DNA from: Bdellovibrionales bacterium
GTDB taxonomy: Bacteria; Bdellovibrionota; Bdellovibrionia; Bdellovibrionales; UBA1609
Assembly: GCA_019695175.1 (NCBI GenBank)
Contig: JAIBAM010000001.1
Location: 85,689 to 149,688, forward strand
DNA: 64,000 bases
Direction: 5' to 3'
Positions 37,724-45,807 of the stretch are shown piece after piece. The notes under the pieces were generated by a model that saw only the letters and a list, made by a program, of their open reading frames with translations, had not been told where the DNA came from and made no database searches. The translations under genes were made by a program, and so were the position numbers. Within the stretch, counting starts at the first letter, position 1. Each line of letters begins with the position of its first letter.

Positions 37724-38940
37724 TGATAAATTTAGATTTCTTTGAATCGACACCGTTGTTTCTCCCTTTTCAACAAAAAGCAGAAGCTGCAGTTCGAAAA
37801 GTATTATACACCAAGGACAAAGGTTTTTGGCGAGCAGCTTTAGATCACAAAGCTCTCAAGGAAGCTGAGCAAAGGGCCCAAACCATTCGACAACAATCAG
37901 AAAAATTTATTGTGGTTGGGATCGGAGGCAGCAGCTTAGGGGCTCGCGCCTTGCTTCATGTTGCCCCTCCTCATAAAGTTTATTTCTTAGAGAGCACTGA
38001 ACCTATTTTTTTTGAAAAACTCCTAGCAGAACTCGGTCCCCTTGCAAAGACGCACTGGATTTGGATTTCTAAAAGTGGTTCTACCTTGGAAACTTTGACC
38101 CATTGGAGTCTAGTTAACAAACTGTTTTGTGCCGCTAATTTATCATTAGCGGCACAAAGTACCATTGTTGCAGAAAAACGCTCAGCTCCCTTACAACAAT
38201 GGGCGGAACAAAATAGTGTACTCCATTTGGAAATACCCAGCGATGTGAGTGGACGTTTTTCAGTTCTGACAGCCGTAGGCTTTTTACCCGCATTTTTAGC
38301 CGGCGTTTCTCAAAATAGTTTTGAAAACTTAGATAAGTTAGCTCAATTCCCACAACCAGTCGTAGATTTAATTTCTGCCCTTCTCTACAGTTGGCAACAA
38401 AATTGTTGGTCCACCATTCTATGGGCCTATCCAGAAAGCTTGCGTCTTTATGCCCAATGGTGGCAACAGTTGTGGGCTGAATCTTTAACTAAAAAAATCA
38501 CACTTCTTCAGCAGCCTGCCCCTAGCGTCAGTTTCCCCAGCGTTTGCAATGGAGTTCAAGATCAACACTCACTTTTACAAAACTTTTTAGAAGGACCTCG
38601 TGATAAATTCATTTTATTTTTAAGGGATGGTTCAGTTAAAAGAAAAGGTCTCACTATAGATACAACCATTCACGCCGAATTTGATTATTTAAAAAATAAA
38701 ACGAATGGAATCATCTTTGACGCAGAGATAGAAGGAACCCTCAAAGCCCTAAGGCAAAATAAAGTTCCTGTTTGTCAGTGGGTATGGCCTGAAGTGACAC
38801 CCTCGCAAATGACTGTGGGTTTTTTATTTATGGAATGGGTGGTTTCAGCAATTGCAAACTATTTAAACATTGATGCCTTTAATCAACCTGGAGTGGAACA
38901 AGGCAAAGTTTTTACCAAAAATCTTTTACAGTCTAGTTGA
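37720..38940 (+). CDS. pgi: glucose-6-phosphate isomerase
   Basis: Interconverts glucose 6-phosphate and fructose 6-phosphate. The protein is 406 aa, short compared with the 550-residue E. coli enzyme but normal for compact bacterial Pgi. Motifs are VGIGGSSLG at 66-74, WISKSGSTLET at about 115-125 (phosphate site), DQHSLLQNFLEGP with the catalytic His/Glu region and GVEQGK with the catalytic Lys near the C-terminus. It overlaps the phosphoesterase gene by four bases. Fructose 6-phosphate is also the entry to GlcN6P and mannose pathways used elsewhere in this window. Confidence 0.92.
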   Translation: MMINLDFFESTPLFLPFQQKAEAAVRKVLYTKDKGFWRAALDHKALKEAEQRAQTIRQQSEKFIVVGIGGSSLGARALLHVAPPHKVYFLESTEPIFFEKLLAELGPLAKTHWIWISKSGSTLETLTHWSLVNKLFCAANLSLAAQSTIVAEKRSAPLQQWAEQNSVLHLEIPSDVSGRFSVLTAVGFLPAFLAGVSQNSFENLDKLAQFPQPVVDLISALLYSWQQNCWSTILWAYPESLRLYAQWWQQLWAESLTKKITLLQQPAPSVSFPSVCNGVQDQHSLLQNFLEGPRDKFILFLRDGSVKRKGLTIDTTIHAEFDYLKNKTNGIIFDAEIEGTLKALRQNKVPVCQWVWPEVTPSQMTVGFLFMEWVVSAIANYLNIDAFNQPGVEQGKVFTKNLLQSS

Positions 38941-39060
38941 ATGCAGTTTTTCAATCATTTTAAATTTCTTTGTTTTTATTCTAAAGCTATAGCACTGACG
39001 CCATTGCAGACAGAGTTTTAATTGACAAACTGAGCTCCAGATAATTCATAAAGATATTCC

Positions 39061-39089
39061 TTGTGACTTTTTACGCTAAACAGTAGATT
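39061..39089 (+). promoter_or_regulatory. promoter of the SRP RNA gene
   Basis: The -35 box TTGTGA at 39061-39066 and -10 box TAGATT at 39084-39089 are separated by 17 bases, and the predicted transcript start at 39096 follows six bases after the -10. Each box matches four of six sigma-70 consensus positions. The fit in spacing to an independently predicted RNA start is the main support. Confidence 0.6.
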
Positions 39090-39095
39090 GGCTGC

Positions 39096-39191
39096 GGCCG
39101 GGTCCTGTACAATAACCGCTTCTGTGAATCCCGCCAGGTCTGAAAAGAAGCAACGGCAGCAGAAGTGTTATGTGATACGGGGTGCCTGGCC
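39096..39191 (+). ncRNA. ffs: small signal recognition particle RNA (4.5S-type)
   Basis: The 96-base hairpin RNA binds Ffh. The Ffh-binding domain IV is visible: AGGTCTGAAAAGAAGCAACGG at 39136-39156 aligns with the E. coli loop region, with a GAAA tetraloop in place of GGAA and a U-A closing pair replacing C-G, as expected for a conserved structure. Outer arms pair: GGCCGGG at 39096-39102 with CCTGGCC at 39185-39191 (one G-U), then CGCTTCTG with GCAGAAG further in. A run of seven T follows at 39194-39200, giving a terminator. It lies just upstream of dnaX, a frequent bacterial arrangement. Confidence 0.88.
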
Positions 39192-39291
39192 ACTTTTTTT
39201 ACCTCCAACCTTCGGCCCTTTTGACACACAGGTGATTCAACCGTAATAGGGATCCTTGGTTTATTTGAACTGAGGATGAGGGAGATTTTTC

Positions 39292-40992
39292 ATGGCTTAT
39301 CAGGTAATTGCACGCAAATGGAGGCCCGGCACATTTGCCCAACTGATCGGGCAAGAACACATTAGCACAACTTTGATTAATTCCTTGCGTCGAGGTCGTC
39401 TTCACCACGCCTTGCTTTTCACCGGACCCCGAGGGACCGGAAAAACCTCGACGGCACGAATTCTCGCCAAAGCCCTCTGTTGCCCCAACGCTAAGGATTT
39501 TGTCCCCTGCCAAAAATGCAGTGATTGTGAAGAAATCTCCAGCGGACGCAATATTAACGTCATTGAAATTGATGGGGCCAGCAACAACGGAGTGGATGCA
39601 ATTCGAGAACTGCGCAACACAGTGGCTTATATGCCCACATCAGGTCAGTCTAAATTATATATCATTGATGAAGTTCATATGCTTTCCACCAGTGCCTTTA
39701 ACGCTCTCCTAAAAACCCTAGAAGAGCCCCCGGATCACGTCACATTTATTATGGCGACAACTGAAGCCCATAAAATTCCTGAAACAGTGCTTTCCCGCGT
39801 ACAACGCTTTGATTTTCGCACTATTCCCACTCGACTCATTGTGGAGTCTCTACAAAAAATTTGTGAGAACGAAAATATCATCTTCGAAAATGCAGCATTG
39901 TGGGCCATTGCTCGCCAAGGTGCTGGATCCATGCGCGACAGCCAGAGTTTTTTGGATCAAGCCATTGCATTTACCGACGGACAACTGTTGTTGACTAAAG
40001 TCAGTGAGGTCTTGGGGCTTACAGATCGAAAGCTTCTGTTAACTACACTCAAGGCCTTAGTGAATCGAACCCCCCAGGAAGCACTTACATGCTTAGAACA
40101 AATTTCCATTGCAGGTTATGATCCCCGACTTTTTCTCCAAGATTTACTGGCACAGATTCGACATCTGCTGATGCTTAAATTACTCCCTCCCGACTCTGGC
40201 CCAAGTCACAATGTCCCTCAAAATATCGATTTGGCGGAGAGTGAAATTAATGACTTAAGAGAACTGAGTGGTTCCTTATCTGGGGAAGACATTCATTTGC
40301 TTTTTGATATGGCTTTAAAGGGACTTCGGGATCTGAATCAAGCTCCAGACGCTCACATAGCTCTAGAAATGGTTTTGTTGCGCATGAGTGCAGCCCCTTA
40401 TGTAAGGCAACTAGCAGACTGGGGATCTGTGCCCCTGATGGACAACAATCAAACAACAGCCAAAACGGTTTTAATCCCACTGCCAGGACAAAACACTCGA
40501 CAAAACAAAAGTTCCGACTTGCCAAGTCCTTCGGAAAAAAGTGAAGCTGTAAAGGAAACCCACGGCGGCACTGAAGCTTGGCAAGAATTAGTGCAAAAAA
40601 TTAATGCAGTAAACTCCCTTATTGGCGCCCAATTGGAAAACTGTTTCTTGCATGAATTGACTGAAAAGCGAATTGTTTTAGGGGTGAATGGAAAAATGAA
40701 ATTTTTGTTTGAAAAAATAAATTCACCCGACTTCAAAAAGAAACTCTCCAATTATATCACCACTTTTTGGGGACCTGGTTACTCCATTGAGGTTCAACCC
40801 ATAAATCAAACCGCCACGGAAAATTCACAGCTTTCAGTGGCTCAACAAAACAAACTCAACCAAGAAGCTTCTATTGAAAATCTAAAACTCCGCGCAGAGA
40901 AGTTTCCTTTTGTACAGTCCATGCAAAGTGTATTTAAGACAGAAATAAAATCCGTGCAAAAAATCAATCAAAATCAAATAGAGGAGATTTAA
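39292..40992 (+). CDS. dnaX: DNA polymerase III subunit gamma/tau
   Basis: Clamp-loader ATPase, 566 aa. Walker A GPRGTGKT is at 45-52, zinc cysteines are C64, C73, C76 and C79, and Walker B IIDEVHM lies at about 122-128. SRVQRFDFR (arginine finger region) and GSMRDSQSFLDQA are further conserved clamp-loader motifs. The C-terminal third is a poorly conserved tau-specific region. A short A run in that region is not in the slippery frame of E. coli dnaX, so I do not predict a frameshifted gamma product. The gene heads dnaX-ybaB-recR, a common replication/repair operon, just downstream of ffs. Confidence 0.95.
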   Translation: MAYQVIARKWRPGTFAQLIGQEHISTTLINSLRRGRLHHALLFTGPRGTGKTSTARILAKALCCPNAKDFVPCQKCSDCEEISSGRNINVIEIDGASNNGVDAIRELRNTVAYMPTSGQSKLYIIDEVHMLSTSAFNALLKTLEEPPDHVTFIMATTEAHKIPETVLSRVQRFDFRTIPTRLIVESLQKICENENIIFENAALWAIARQGAGSMRDSQSFLDQAIAFTDGQLLLTKVSEVLGLTDRKLLLTTLKALVNRTPQEALTCLEQISIAGYDPRLFLQDLLAQIRHLLMLKLLPPDSGPSHNVPQNIDLAESEINDLRELSGSLSGEDIHLLFDMALKGLRDLNQAPDAHIALEMVLLRMSAAPYVRQLADWGSVPLMDNNQTTAKTVLIPLPGQNTRQNKSSDLPSPSEKSEAVKETHGGTEAWQELVQKINAVNSLIGAQLENCFLHELTEKRIVLGVNGKMKFLFEKINSPDFKKKLSNYITTFWGPGYSIEVQPINQTATENSQLSVAQQNKLNQEASIENLKLRAEKFPFVQSMQSVFKTEIKSVQKINQNQIEEI

Positions 40993-40994
40993 AT

Positions 40995-41315
40995 ATGAAG
41001 GGGTTCAATGGCGGACTACAACAACTCATGAAACAAGCCAACCAGATGCAACTCAAAATGAAAAAAACCCAAGAGGAATTGGCATCTCGCACATTTACCG
41101 GAACTTCCGGAGGGGACGCAGTACAGGCTAAAGTAAGCGGTGACAACCAGGTTCAATCTATCACCATAAGCCCAGAGGTGGTTTCTGCAGGGGATTTGGA
41201 AATGTTGCAAGATCTCATCGTAACCGCAGTGAATGATGCCTTACGAACCGCACGTGTAACTTCAGAAGAAGAAATGCAAAAAGTCACTGGCGGAAAAATC
41301 CCCGGTTTATTTTAA
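40995..41315 (+). CDS. ebfC: YbaB/EbfC nucleoid-associated protein
   Basis: Small dimeric DNA-binding protein, 106 aa, conserved between dnaX and recR in many bacteria. It has the family pattern of an N-terminal Met/Gln-rich helix (LMKQANQMQLKMKKTQEEL), a beta-sheet with GGDAVQAKVSGDNQVQSITI and a C-terminal helix ending in GGKIPGLF. The start is three bases after the dnaX stop, so translation is coupled. Two- and twenty-residue N-terminal differences among members make the start safe as it stands. Function as a nucleoid protein is from the family. Confidence 0.93.
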   Translation: MKGFNGGLQQLMKQANQMQLKMKKTQEELASRTFTGTSGGDAVQAKVSGDNQVQSITISPEVVSAGDLEMLQDLIVTAVNDALRTARVTSEEEMQKVTGGKIPGLF

Positions 41316-41325
41316 AGGAAAAAAT

Positions 41326-41949
41326 ATGATTGCCCACGTGCCTTCGCTGGAGGCTTTGATTCATGAATTAGGGAAGCTTCCAGGTGTCGGACCAAAAACG
41401 GCGCAACGCCTGGGTTACTTCATCTTAAAATCCAAAGAAGAATACGTGAATGCGTTGCGCCAATGTCTTGCAGAAGTCAAAACGCGCATTCATGAGTGCC
41501 CACTCTGTTATTCTTACACAGAAAGTACAGCTCTCTGCCATTTTTGTGCAGACCCAAAGAGAGACGATGAAATTCTTTGTGTGGTTGAGGATCCTTCAGG
41601 AATCACTCGTGTCGAAAACTCTGGAGTCTTTAAGGGGCGCTACCATGTGCTTCAAGGAGTTATCTCTCCATTAGACGGAATTTCCCCAAAGGACCTTAAA
41701 ATCCAACCTCTTATTGAACGAATTGAACAGCAACGTGGTGATCCTTCTGGAAAATCAATTAAAGAAGTGATTCTTGCTTTGGATGCAGATCTTGAAGGGG
41801 ACACAACAGTACTTTACTTGTCCCAAATGCTGCGTAGAATGGAGGTAGCAGTGACCCGAATTGCCCACGGTGTTCCTCTTGGAGGGGATCTCGACTATGT
41901 GGACTTTAGAACTTTGGGTCGCGCCATTGAAAATCGAATCCAGGTGTAG
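41326..41949 (+). CDS. recR: recombination mediator RecR
   Basis: RecFOR-pathway protein that helps load RecA at gaps, 207 aa. Domain order is the usual one: helix-hairpin-helix with KLPGVGPKTAQRL, a four-cysteine zinc finger (CPLCYSYTESTALCHFC), a Toprim domain with VVEDPSG and ILALDADLEGD, and a C-terminal ending GGDLDYVDFRTLGRAIENR. AAGGA precedes the ATG and the gene follows ebfC after ten bases. All key motifs are intact. Confidence 0.95.
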   Translation: MIAHVPSLEALIHELGKLPGVGPKTAQRLGYFILKSKEEYVNALRQCLAEVKTRIHECPLCYSYTESTALCHFCADPKRDDEILCVVEDPSGITRVENSGVFKGRYHVLQGVISPLDGISPKDLKIQPLIERIEQQRGDPSGKSIKEVILALDADLEGDTTVLYLSQMLRRMEVAVTRIAHGVPLGGDLDYVDFRTLGRAIENRIQV

Positions 41950-41982
41950 ATAATAATTTTTGATAAAATAGGGTGAACTAAA

Positions 41983-42573
41983 ATGTCATTCATCAATCAC
42001 CAGGCCAAGCAGATCCATTGTAAGATTGTCTATTATGGACCCTCTCTTGGAGGTAAAACCACCAATATGCAATGGGTTTATAGTAAAGTGGCAGCCACAG
42101 AACGAAATGAGATGTTCACCTTACCCACAGATGTGGAAAGAACTTTATTTTTTGATTTTTTACCATTAAGTGTGGGTGACATTCGCGGTTTTCAAACGCG
42201 ATTTCATCTCTATACTGTTCCCGGACAAGTGGTTTATGACTCCTTAAGACGTCCTCTTATCCGTGGCTTGGACGGAGTGATCTTTGTGGCCGACTCCCAA
42301 GCCGAAAGAATGGAAGAAAACATTCAATCGCTGAATAATTTAGAAAAAAATTTAGAAATGCAAGGATACAATCTAAAGGAAGTCCCCCTGGTTGTACAAT
42401 ACAACAAAAGAGATTTACCCAATGCTTTGCCTCTGGCAGATTTGCGAACAGCGCTCAACCACTACAATGCTCCAGACTTTGAGGCTACAGCTAATCAAGG
42501 GAGGGGAGTCATGGAGGCTTTCAAAACTGTTTCAAAAGCCATTATCACTGTACTTAAGGGTGGCGAACTCTGA
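41983..42573 (+). CDS. mglA: MglA-type polarity GTPase
   Basis: Ras-like small GTPase of the MglA family, 196 aa, controlling cell polarity and motility in myxobacteria and Bdellovibrio. The P-loop GPSLGGKTT is at 19-27, the switch-II-like region has TVPGQVVYDSLRR and the G4 base-binding motif is NKRD at about 138-141. The sequence around PTDVERTLFFDFLPL is the MglA switch-I. The roadblock partner MglB, often adjacent in other genomes, is not seen here. The gene follows recR and precedes a phosphopantetheinyl transferase and a PilZ gene, a possible polarity/c-di-GMP neighbourhood. Confidence 0.94.
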   Translation: MSFINHQAKQIHCKIVYYGPSLGGKTTNMQWVYSKVAATERNEMFTLPTDVERTLFFDFLPLSVGDIRGFQTRFHLYTVPGQVVYDSLRRPLIRGLDGVIFVADSQAERMEENIQSLNNLEKNLEMQGYNLKEVPLVVQYNKRDLPNALPLADLRTALNHYNAPDFEATANQGRGVMEAFKTVSKAIITVLKGGEL

Positions 42574-42575
42574 TT

Positions 42576-43268
42576 TTGCGTTCAAAAAAACCAAAAGGAC
42601 ATAAAAAAATACTTTCCTTTTGTTCCACTCAATTCCATTACCACCCTGCCATACAAGAATGGAAGCGCTGGTTGAAAATGGAATCAATGACTCTTAGGAT
42701 TGAATCCGATTGGGCCGACAGAAAAACAAAAAGAAACCGTGCCTTAATTCGACTTGAATTAGTCAAAGAATTAAAAAATTACCACAAAAATAAGCCAAAT
42801 GATCCCCTTTCTTCAGAGCAAAATAAATTAAATAAAAAAAATTTATTGTTACTTAAAAACCTTTCCCGTCGGCCACATTTTCCAGAATTTACCATAAGTG
42901 TTTCCCACTGCCCCATTGCTGGAGGATTTGTTCTTTGTCCCACTCACAGATTCCAACTGGGTTTAGATTTGGAAGAAGCCAAACGTATAAATTTGAAACT
43001 CCTGACGAGAACACATACGACTGATGAAATATCAATCGCTCCCCAACCCCATTTATTATGGTCCTGTAAAGAAGCCATCTTTAAATCAATGCAAGGATTC
43101 CAACCTAAAACGTTGACCCAAATAACCATCTCCCAGTGGAAAAAAAGAGGTCAGAGTTGGGAGTTTAAAGCTGCTATTGATGGAATTCCACAGCCCCATC
43201 TCTACGGGTTAGTCACAGAAATAGGAAGTCTCATTATTGGAATTGCTAAATTTCAACCTCAACTTTAG
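42576..43268 (+). CDS. 4'-phosphopantetheinyl transferase superfamily protein (Sfp-like)
   Basis: Transfers phosphopantetheine from CoA to carrier proteins. The 230-aa protein carries the three superfamily signatures: ISVSHC (about 108-113), LGLDLEE (about 129-135; metal-binding Asp) and WSCKEAIFKS (about 161-170; metal-binding Glu, Lys). The N-terminal third is variable. The start is a TTG two bases after mglA, with no strong ribosome binding site. No acyl carrier, NRPS or PKS gene was seen in the window, so the carrier-protein substrate is unknown and could be the fatty-acid ACP. Confidence 0.8.
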   Translation: MRSKKPKGHKKILSFCSTQFHYHPAIQEWKRWLKMESMTLRIESDWADRKTKRNRALIRLELVKELKNYHKNKPNDPLSSEQNKLNKKNLLLLKNLSRRPHFPEFTISVSHCPIAGGFVLCPTHRFQLGLDLEEAKRINLKLLTRTHTTDEISIAPQPHLLWSCKEAIFKSMQGFQPKTLTQITISQWKKRGQSWEFKAAIDGIPQPHLYGLVTEIGSLIIGIAKFQPQL

Positions 43269-43368
43269 TCCGAGGCCTCCCGATAGGGATATAAGCCTAT
43301 TCGGGAATCCCGTATCAACCGCGAAGGGCTCATCATTAACACTAAACCTAAATCATGGGATAAGGATT

Positions 43369-43749
43369 ATGATTAGAACCGAAAAACGAGCTCGAAGAAA
43401 ACAATTGGAAACCATTGAAGTTACTGAAATTACCACACTCGAACAATATAGAATCTTAGCCCACTCAGGTCAGGTTATTGACGCTTCGACCAGTGGAATT
43501 TTAATTCAGGTAGATCGAAAAAATATCGTCCCTATAGCTTTGCGACAAACACTTTCCTTACAACATTTAATTGGACAGCAAGTTGTAATGTATCTTCCAC
43601 AAATGAGCCTGGATTTGGATGGAACAATCACTCGAGCGGATCATGTGGGTAAGGGATTATTTTCAATTGGGTTAGAGTTCTCCAAAGAAGTCCCACTTTA
43701 TTGGCGAGAATGCCTTATTGAACTTTTACCGTCTCCAGGGGAAGTTTAA
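43369..43749 (+). CDS. PilZ-domain protein (c-di-GMP receptor type)
   Basis: A single PilZ domain with little else, 126 aa from the ATG at 43369. RTEKR near the N-terminus provides an RxxxR motif and DASTSG (about 36-41) the DxSxxG motif, which together bind cyclic di-GMP in the family. An in-frame ATG at 43237 lies inside the upstream gene and would add an unrelated N-terminus; I judged the shorter start likelier although AAGGA is close to it (two bases). A stem (CCCGATAGG with CCTATTCGGG) lies in the gap upstream with no T run. It could act on polarity or motility proteins encoded alongside. Confidence 0.8.
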   Translation: MIRTEKRARRKQLETIEVTEITTLEQYRILAHSGQVIDASTSGILIQVDRKNIVPIALRQTLSLQHLIGQQVVMYLPQMSLDLDGTITRADHVGKGLFSIGLEFSKEVPLYWRECLIELLPSPGEV

Positions 43750-43808
43750 ATCAAAATGCTGTTCCTAAAACCAAAAAAGCATAGCTTCAACTTCACGCGG
43801 TCAGAGCA

Positions 43809-44456
43809 CTAAAGACTATAAAAATGCGGTAGACCTTTTTCACTGATCAACATAAGGGAATAGTGTTGGGGCAAAAACCAGCCCAACGCTTCGGCAATGC
43901 CTTTGTGTTCTAAAGAGGGTGGTGAACCTAATGATTCCAAGGAAAAACAAAGATCATAAAGACCTTCCTCATGGGAAAGTACTAAAATTTTTGGATCTCT
44001 AACCCCTTGATCCCTTAAAAACTCAGCCATAATTTTTCGAACCCCAGGTGGCAAATAAGATGGGTTAGGTTCCCCGAAATGAATTTTTTTTCCGGACTCG
44101 ATATGAACAGCTCCCGTAGTCACAGTCTTTGAAGGAGTTATAAATTGGCCCGTTTCCTTCCAGTTCCAAATCATTCCATAGTTAAAAACATAATCTGGAA
44201 CTGGCTTGTGCACATTCACAACTAATCCAACCCCTCGTTCAGAAAGCCAGTGTAAAATTTTATAGACAGGCTCTGTTGCATGAGCCCCACTTTTGACCAT
44301 AAGATAAGGCCACCCATCAGGCCCTGGTTGAGGAATCTCATTTTCTATGGTTACCATTGAATCTGGAAAACTAGCTAAAAAATCCTGTTCCCATTGGGGA
44401 GTGCGAAATTCCTCTGTTCGGCTCAAAATTTTATCTAAATTCAAATTCACCGCCAT
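43809..44456 (-). CDS. hypothetical protein
   Basis: A soluble protein without signal peptide or membrane segment, 215 aa. Features are a Trp-rich region (WKETGQF, GWPYLMVKSGAHATEPVY) and acidic ends. It looks like a small globular alpha/beta protein, with the strand-like segments GVGLVVNVHKPVPDYVF and KILVLSHEEGLYDLCF. I recognise no family. Good codon structure and no competing frame support a real gene. It is alone on the minus strand between plus-strand genes, so it is probably monocistronic. Confidence 0.65.
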   Translation of the reverse strand: MAVNLNLDKILSRTEEFRTPQWEQDFLASFPDSMVTIENEIPQPGPDGWPYLMVKSGAHATEPVYKILHWLSERGVGLVVNVHKPVPDYVFNYGMIWNWKETGQFITPSKTVTTGAVHIESGKKIHFGEPNPSYLPPGVRKIMAEFLRDQGVRDPKILVLSHEEGLYDLCFSLESLGSPPSLEHKGIAEALGWFLPQHYSLMLISEKGLPHFYSL

Positions 44457-44736
44457 AAGTCTAGTTCCTTATTTATTTGATCCCCAGGACACTCACTTTC
44501 GAGAGTACCGAACCTCTTTGCCTACCTTATTTGCCAATCTGTCTGGGCAAAAAACATCTGAACTCTGTTTAATGCAAGGCTATAAAGTTGAACAGAAAAA
44601 TATTTTCATCCGATAAGAAAGAAGCCCCAAAAGTTTTAGACAATTTGGGCAATAAGCGCCCAGATATAGAAATTCCCAGGATGGGGACGAAAAGGTAAAA
44701 AAACATCCCAAGTCAGCGGACGGAGATAAAATAAAT

Positions 44737-45141
44737 ATGAGTCCTAAAGATAAAAACCCAAAAACTCTTTCTGAGGCTATTACACAACTGGATCAATTGG
44801 CGAGTCAAAAAAAATCCCGAATCGGTTCAAGTTCTTTAAACATATCCATTGAAAATGAACTTAAGGCTATTCAAAAATCTATCGCCGAGCTTCAACCTCA
44901 TCTCCAAAACCTCCAAGGGGAAATTGCTCAGTCAGCTGAAGAACTTCTAGAAGAAACCATGGAACAACTTAAAACAAAAATAAATCAGGGAAAAAAAAAC
45001 ATGACCGAGTTGGGCCGAAGTGTGGAAGAAAAAATTCAAAAAAACCCCTGGTGGGCCCTAGGCCTTATAGGTCTGATTGCTTTATTGATAGGTTTTCTAA
45101 TCGGTAAGGGAACTGATCATCGCAAAACTCCTTCTTCGTAA
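44737..45141 (+). CDS. DUF883/ElaB-YqjD-like membrane-anchored protein
   Basis: The protein is 134 aa. The soluble N-terminal part is a predicted helix with Gln/Glu/Lys-rich repeats (LKAIQKSIAELQ, EELLEETMEQLKTKIN), followed by a C-terminal membrane helix NPWWALGLIGLIALLIGFLIG and a short positive tail. This is the layout of the ElaB/YqjD/DUF883 family, whose members tether stalled ribosomes or shape the inner membrane in E. coli. The WW before a Gly-rich helix is typical. It is followed 13 bases later by a YqjE-like gene, as yqjD-yqjE are paired in E. coli. Confidence 0.82.
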   Translation: MSPKDKNPKTLSEAITQLDQLASQKKSRIGSSSLNISIENELKAIQKSIAELQPHLQNLQGEIAQSAEELLEETMEQLKTKINQGKKNMTELGRSVEEKIQKNPWWALGLIGLIALLIGFLIGKGTDHRKTPSS

Positions 45142-45153
45142 ATTAAAGGTCCC

Positions 45154-45552
45154 ATGTATAAAAAAATATTCAAATGGATCTTTTTTTTATTCTCACTACG
45201 ACAAAAGCAACACCAATTAACCCATTGGAAAATAAAATCCATTCGAACCTATTTAAAAGTGTTACAAGGGACCAGATATTCAATTATTGCACTCATCGTT
45301 TTTAATATTATTTTACAACTGATGGGTTTAGGATTTATCACAGCTCTCGGGGCTCTAATTTTTTTAAGTCCTTGGTCTCTGGAAACTAAACTTTGGTTTA
45401 TGGCGGGTTTGGGATTTTTTCTGTTTTTGATTCCACTTATATTATTTAGTTACATTTTTTCAAACAAACATTGGTATGAACTCAGTGGAGTTAAAAATAT
45501 AACCAACTCCATGCTCAATGATTCTACAACCGAGGAAACTCACGATAGCTAG
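45154..45552 (+). CDS. YqjE/holin-superfamily III-like membrane protein
   Basis: The protein is 132 aa with two strongly hydrophobic segments at about 45-70 and 82-102, a basic cytosolic start (MYKKIFKWIFF then RQKQHQ) and an acidic tail. This small two-helix topology and position downstream of a DUF883 gene resemble YqjE, a putative phage-holin-like family. Direct sequence similarity is weak, so I rely on topology and context. No enzymatic motif is visible. Confidence 0.6.
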   Translation: MYKKIFKWIFFLFSLRQKQHQLTHWKIKSIRTYLKVLQGTRYSIIALIVFNIILQLMGLGFITALGALIFLSPWSLETKLWFMAGLGFFLFLIPLILFSYIFSNKHWYELSGVKNITNSMLNDSTTEETHDS

Positions 45553-45807
45553 GCGGATGACATCAACGATTCCAATAAGACTGACTCCCACTATAGTACT
45601 GCACTACTGTCGTTTCCACAATATAACCTAAGTTCACAGCTCTTAGAAAAAATTCGTCGCCAGCAGAGGAACTGATTGCATCCATCTACAAAAATAATTT
45701 TTTTATTTCCATGATAGTAAAATAGGAGACTTTCTGTAGAATAGAATGAACTTTTTTAATTTTTCTTTAAAGTTTGTTGAGCCAGAAACAGGCTTTTCCT
45801 GCAGACA

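Noticed and set aside
39199..39513. A 104-codon minus-strand frame over the start of dnaX
   Set aside because: It overlaps dnaX and the SRP RNA terminator, with no family match, and is a shadow frame.
40528..40540. A run GGAAAAAAG in dnaX resembling the E. coli A AAA AAG slippery site
   Set aside because: In frame the codons read GAA AAA AGT, so the heptamer is not in the phase needed for -1 slippage to a gamma product.
43272..43368. Possible c-di-GMP riboswitch upstream of the PilZ gene
   Set aside because: There is a stem (CCCGATAGG/CCTATTCGGG), but the conserved GEMM tetraloop and GACGCAAAG-type receptor are missing.
44347..44616. An 89-codon plus-strand frame between 43809-44456 and the DUF883 gene
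   Set aside because: Its only ATG lies inside the antisense hypothetical gene, and the part outside that gene has no in-frame start codon or ribosome binding site.
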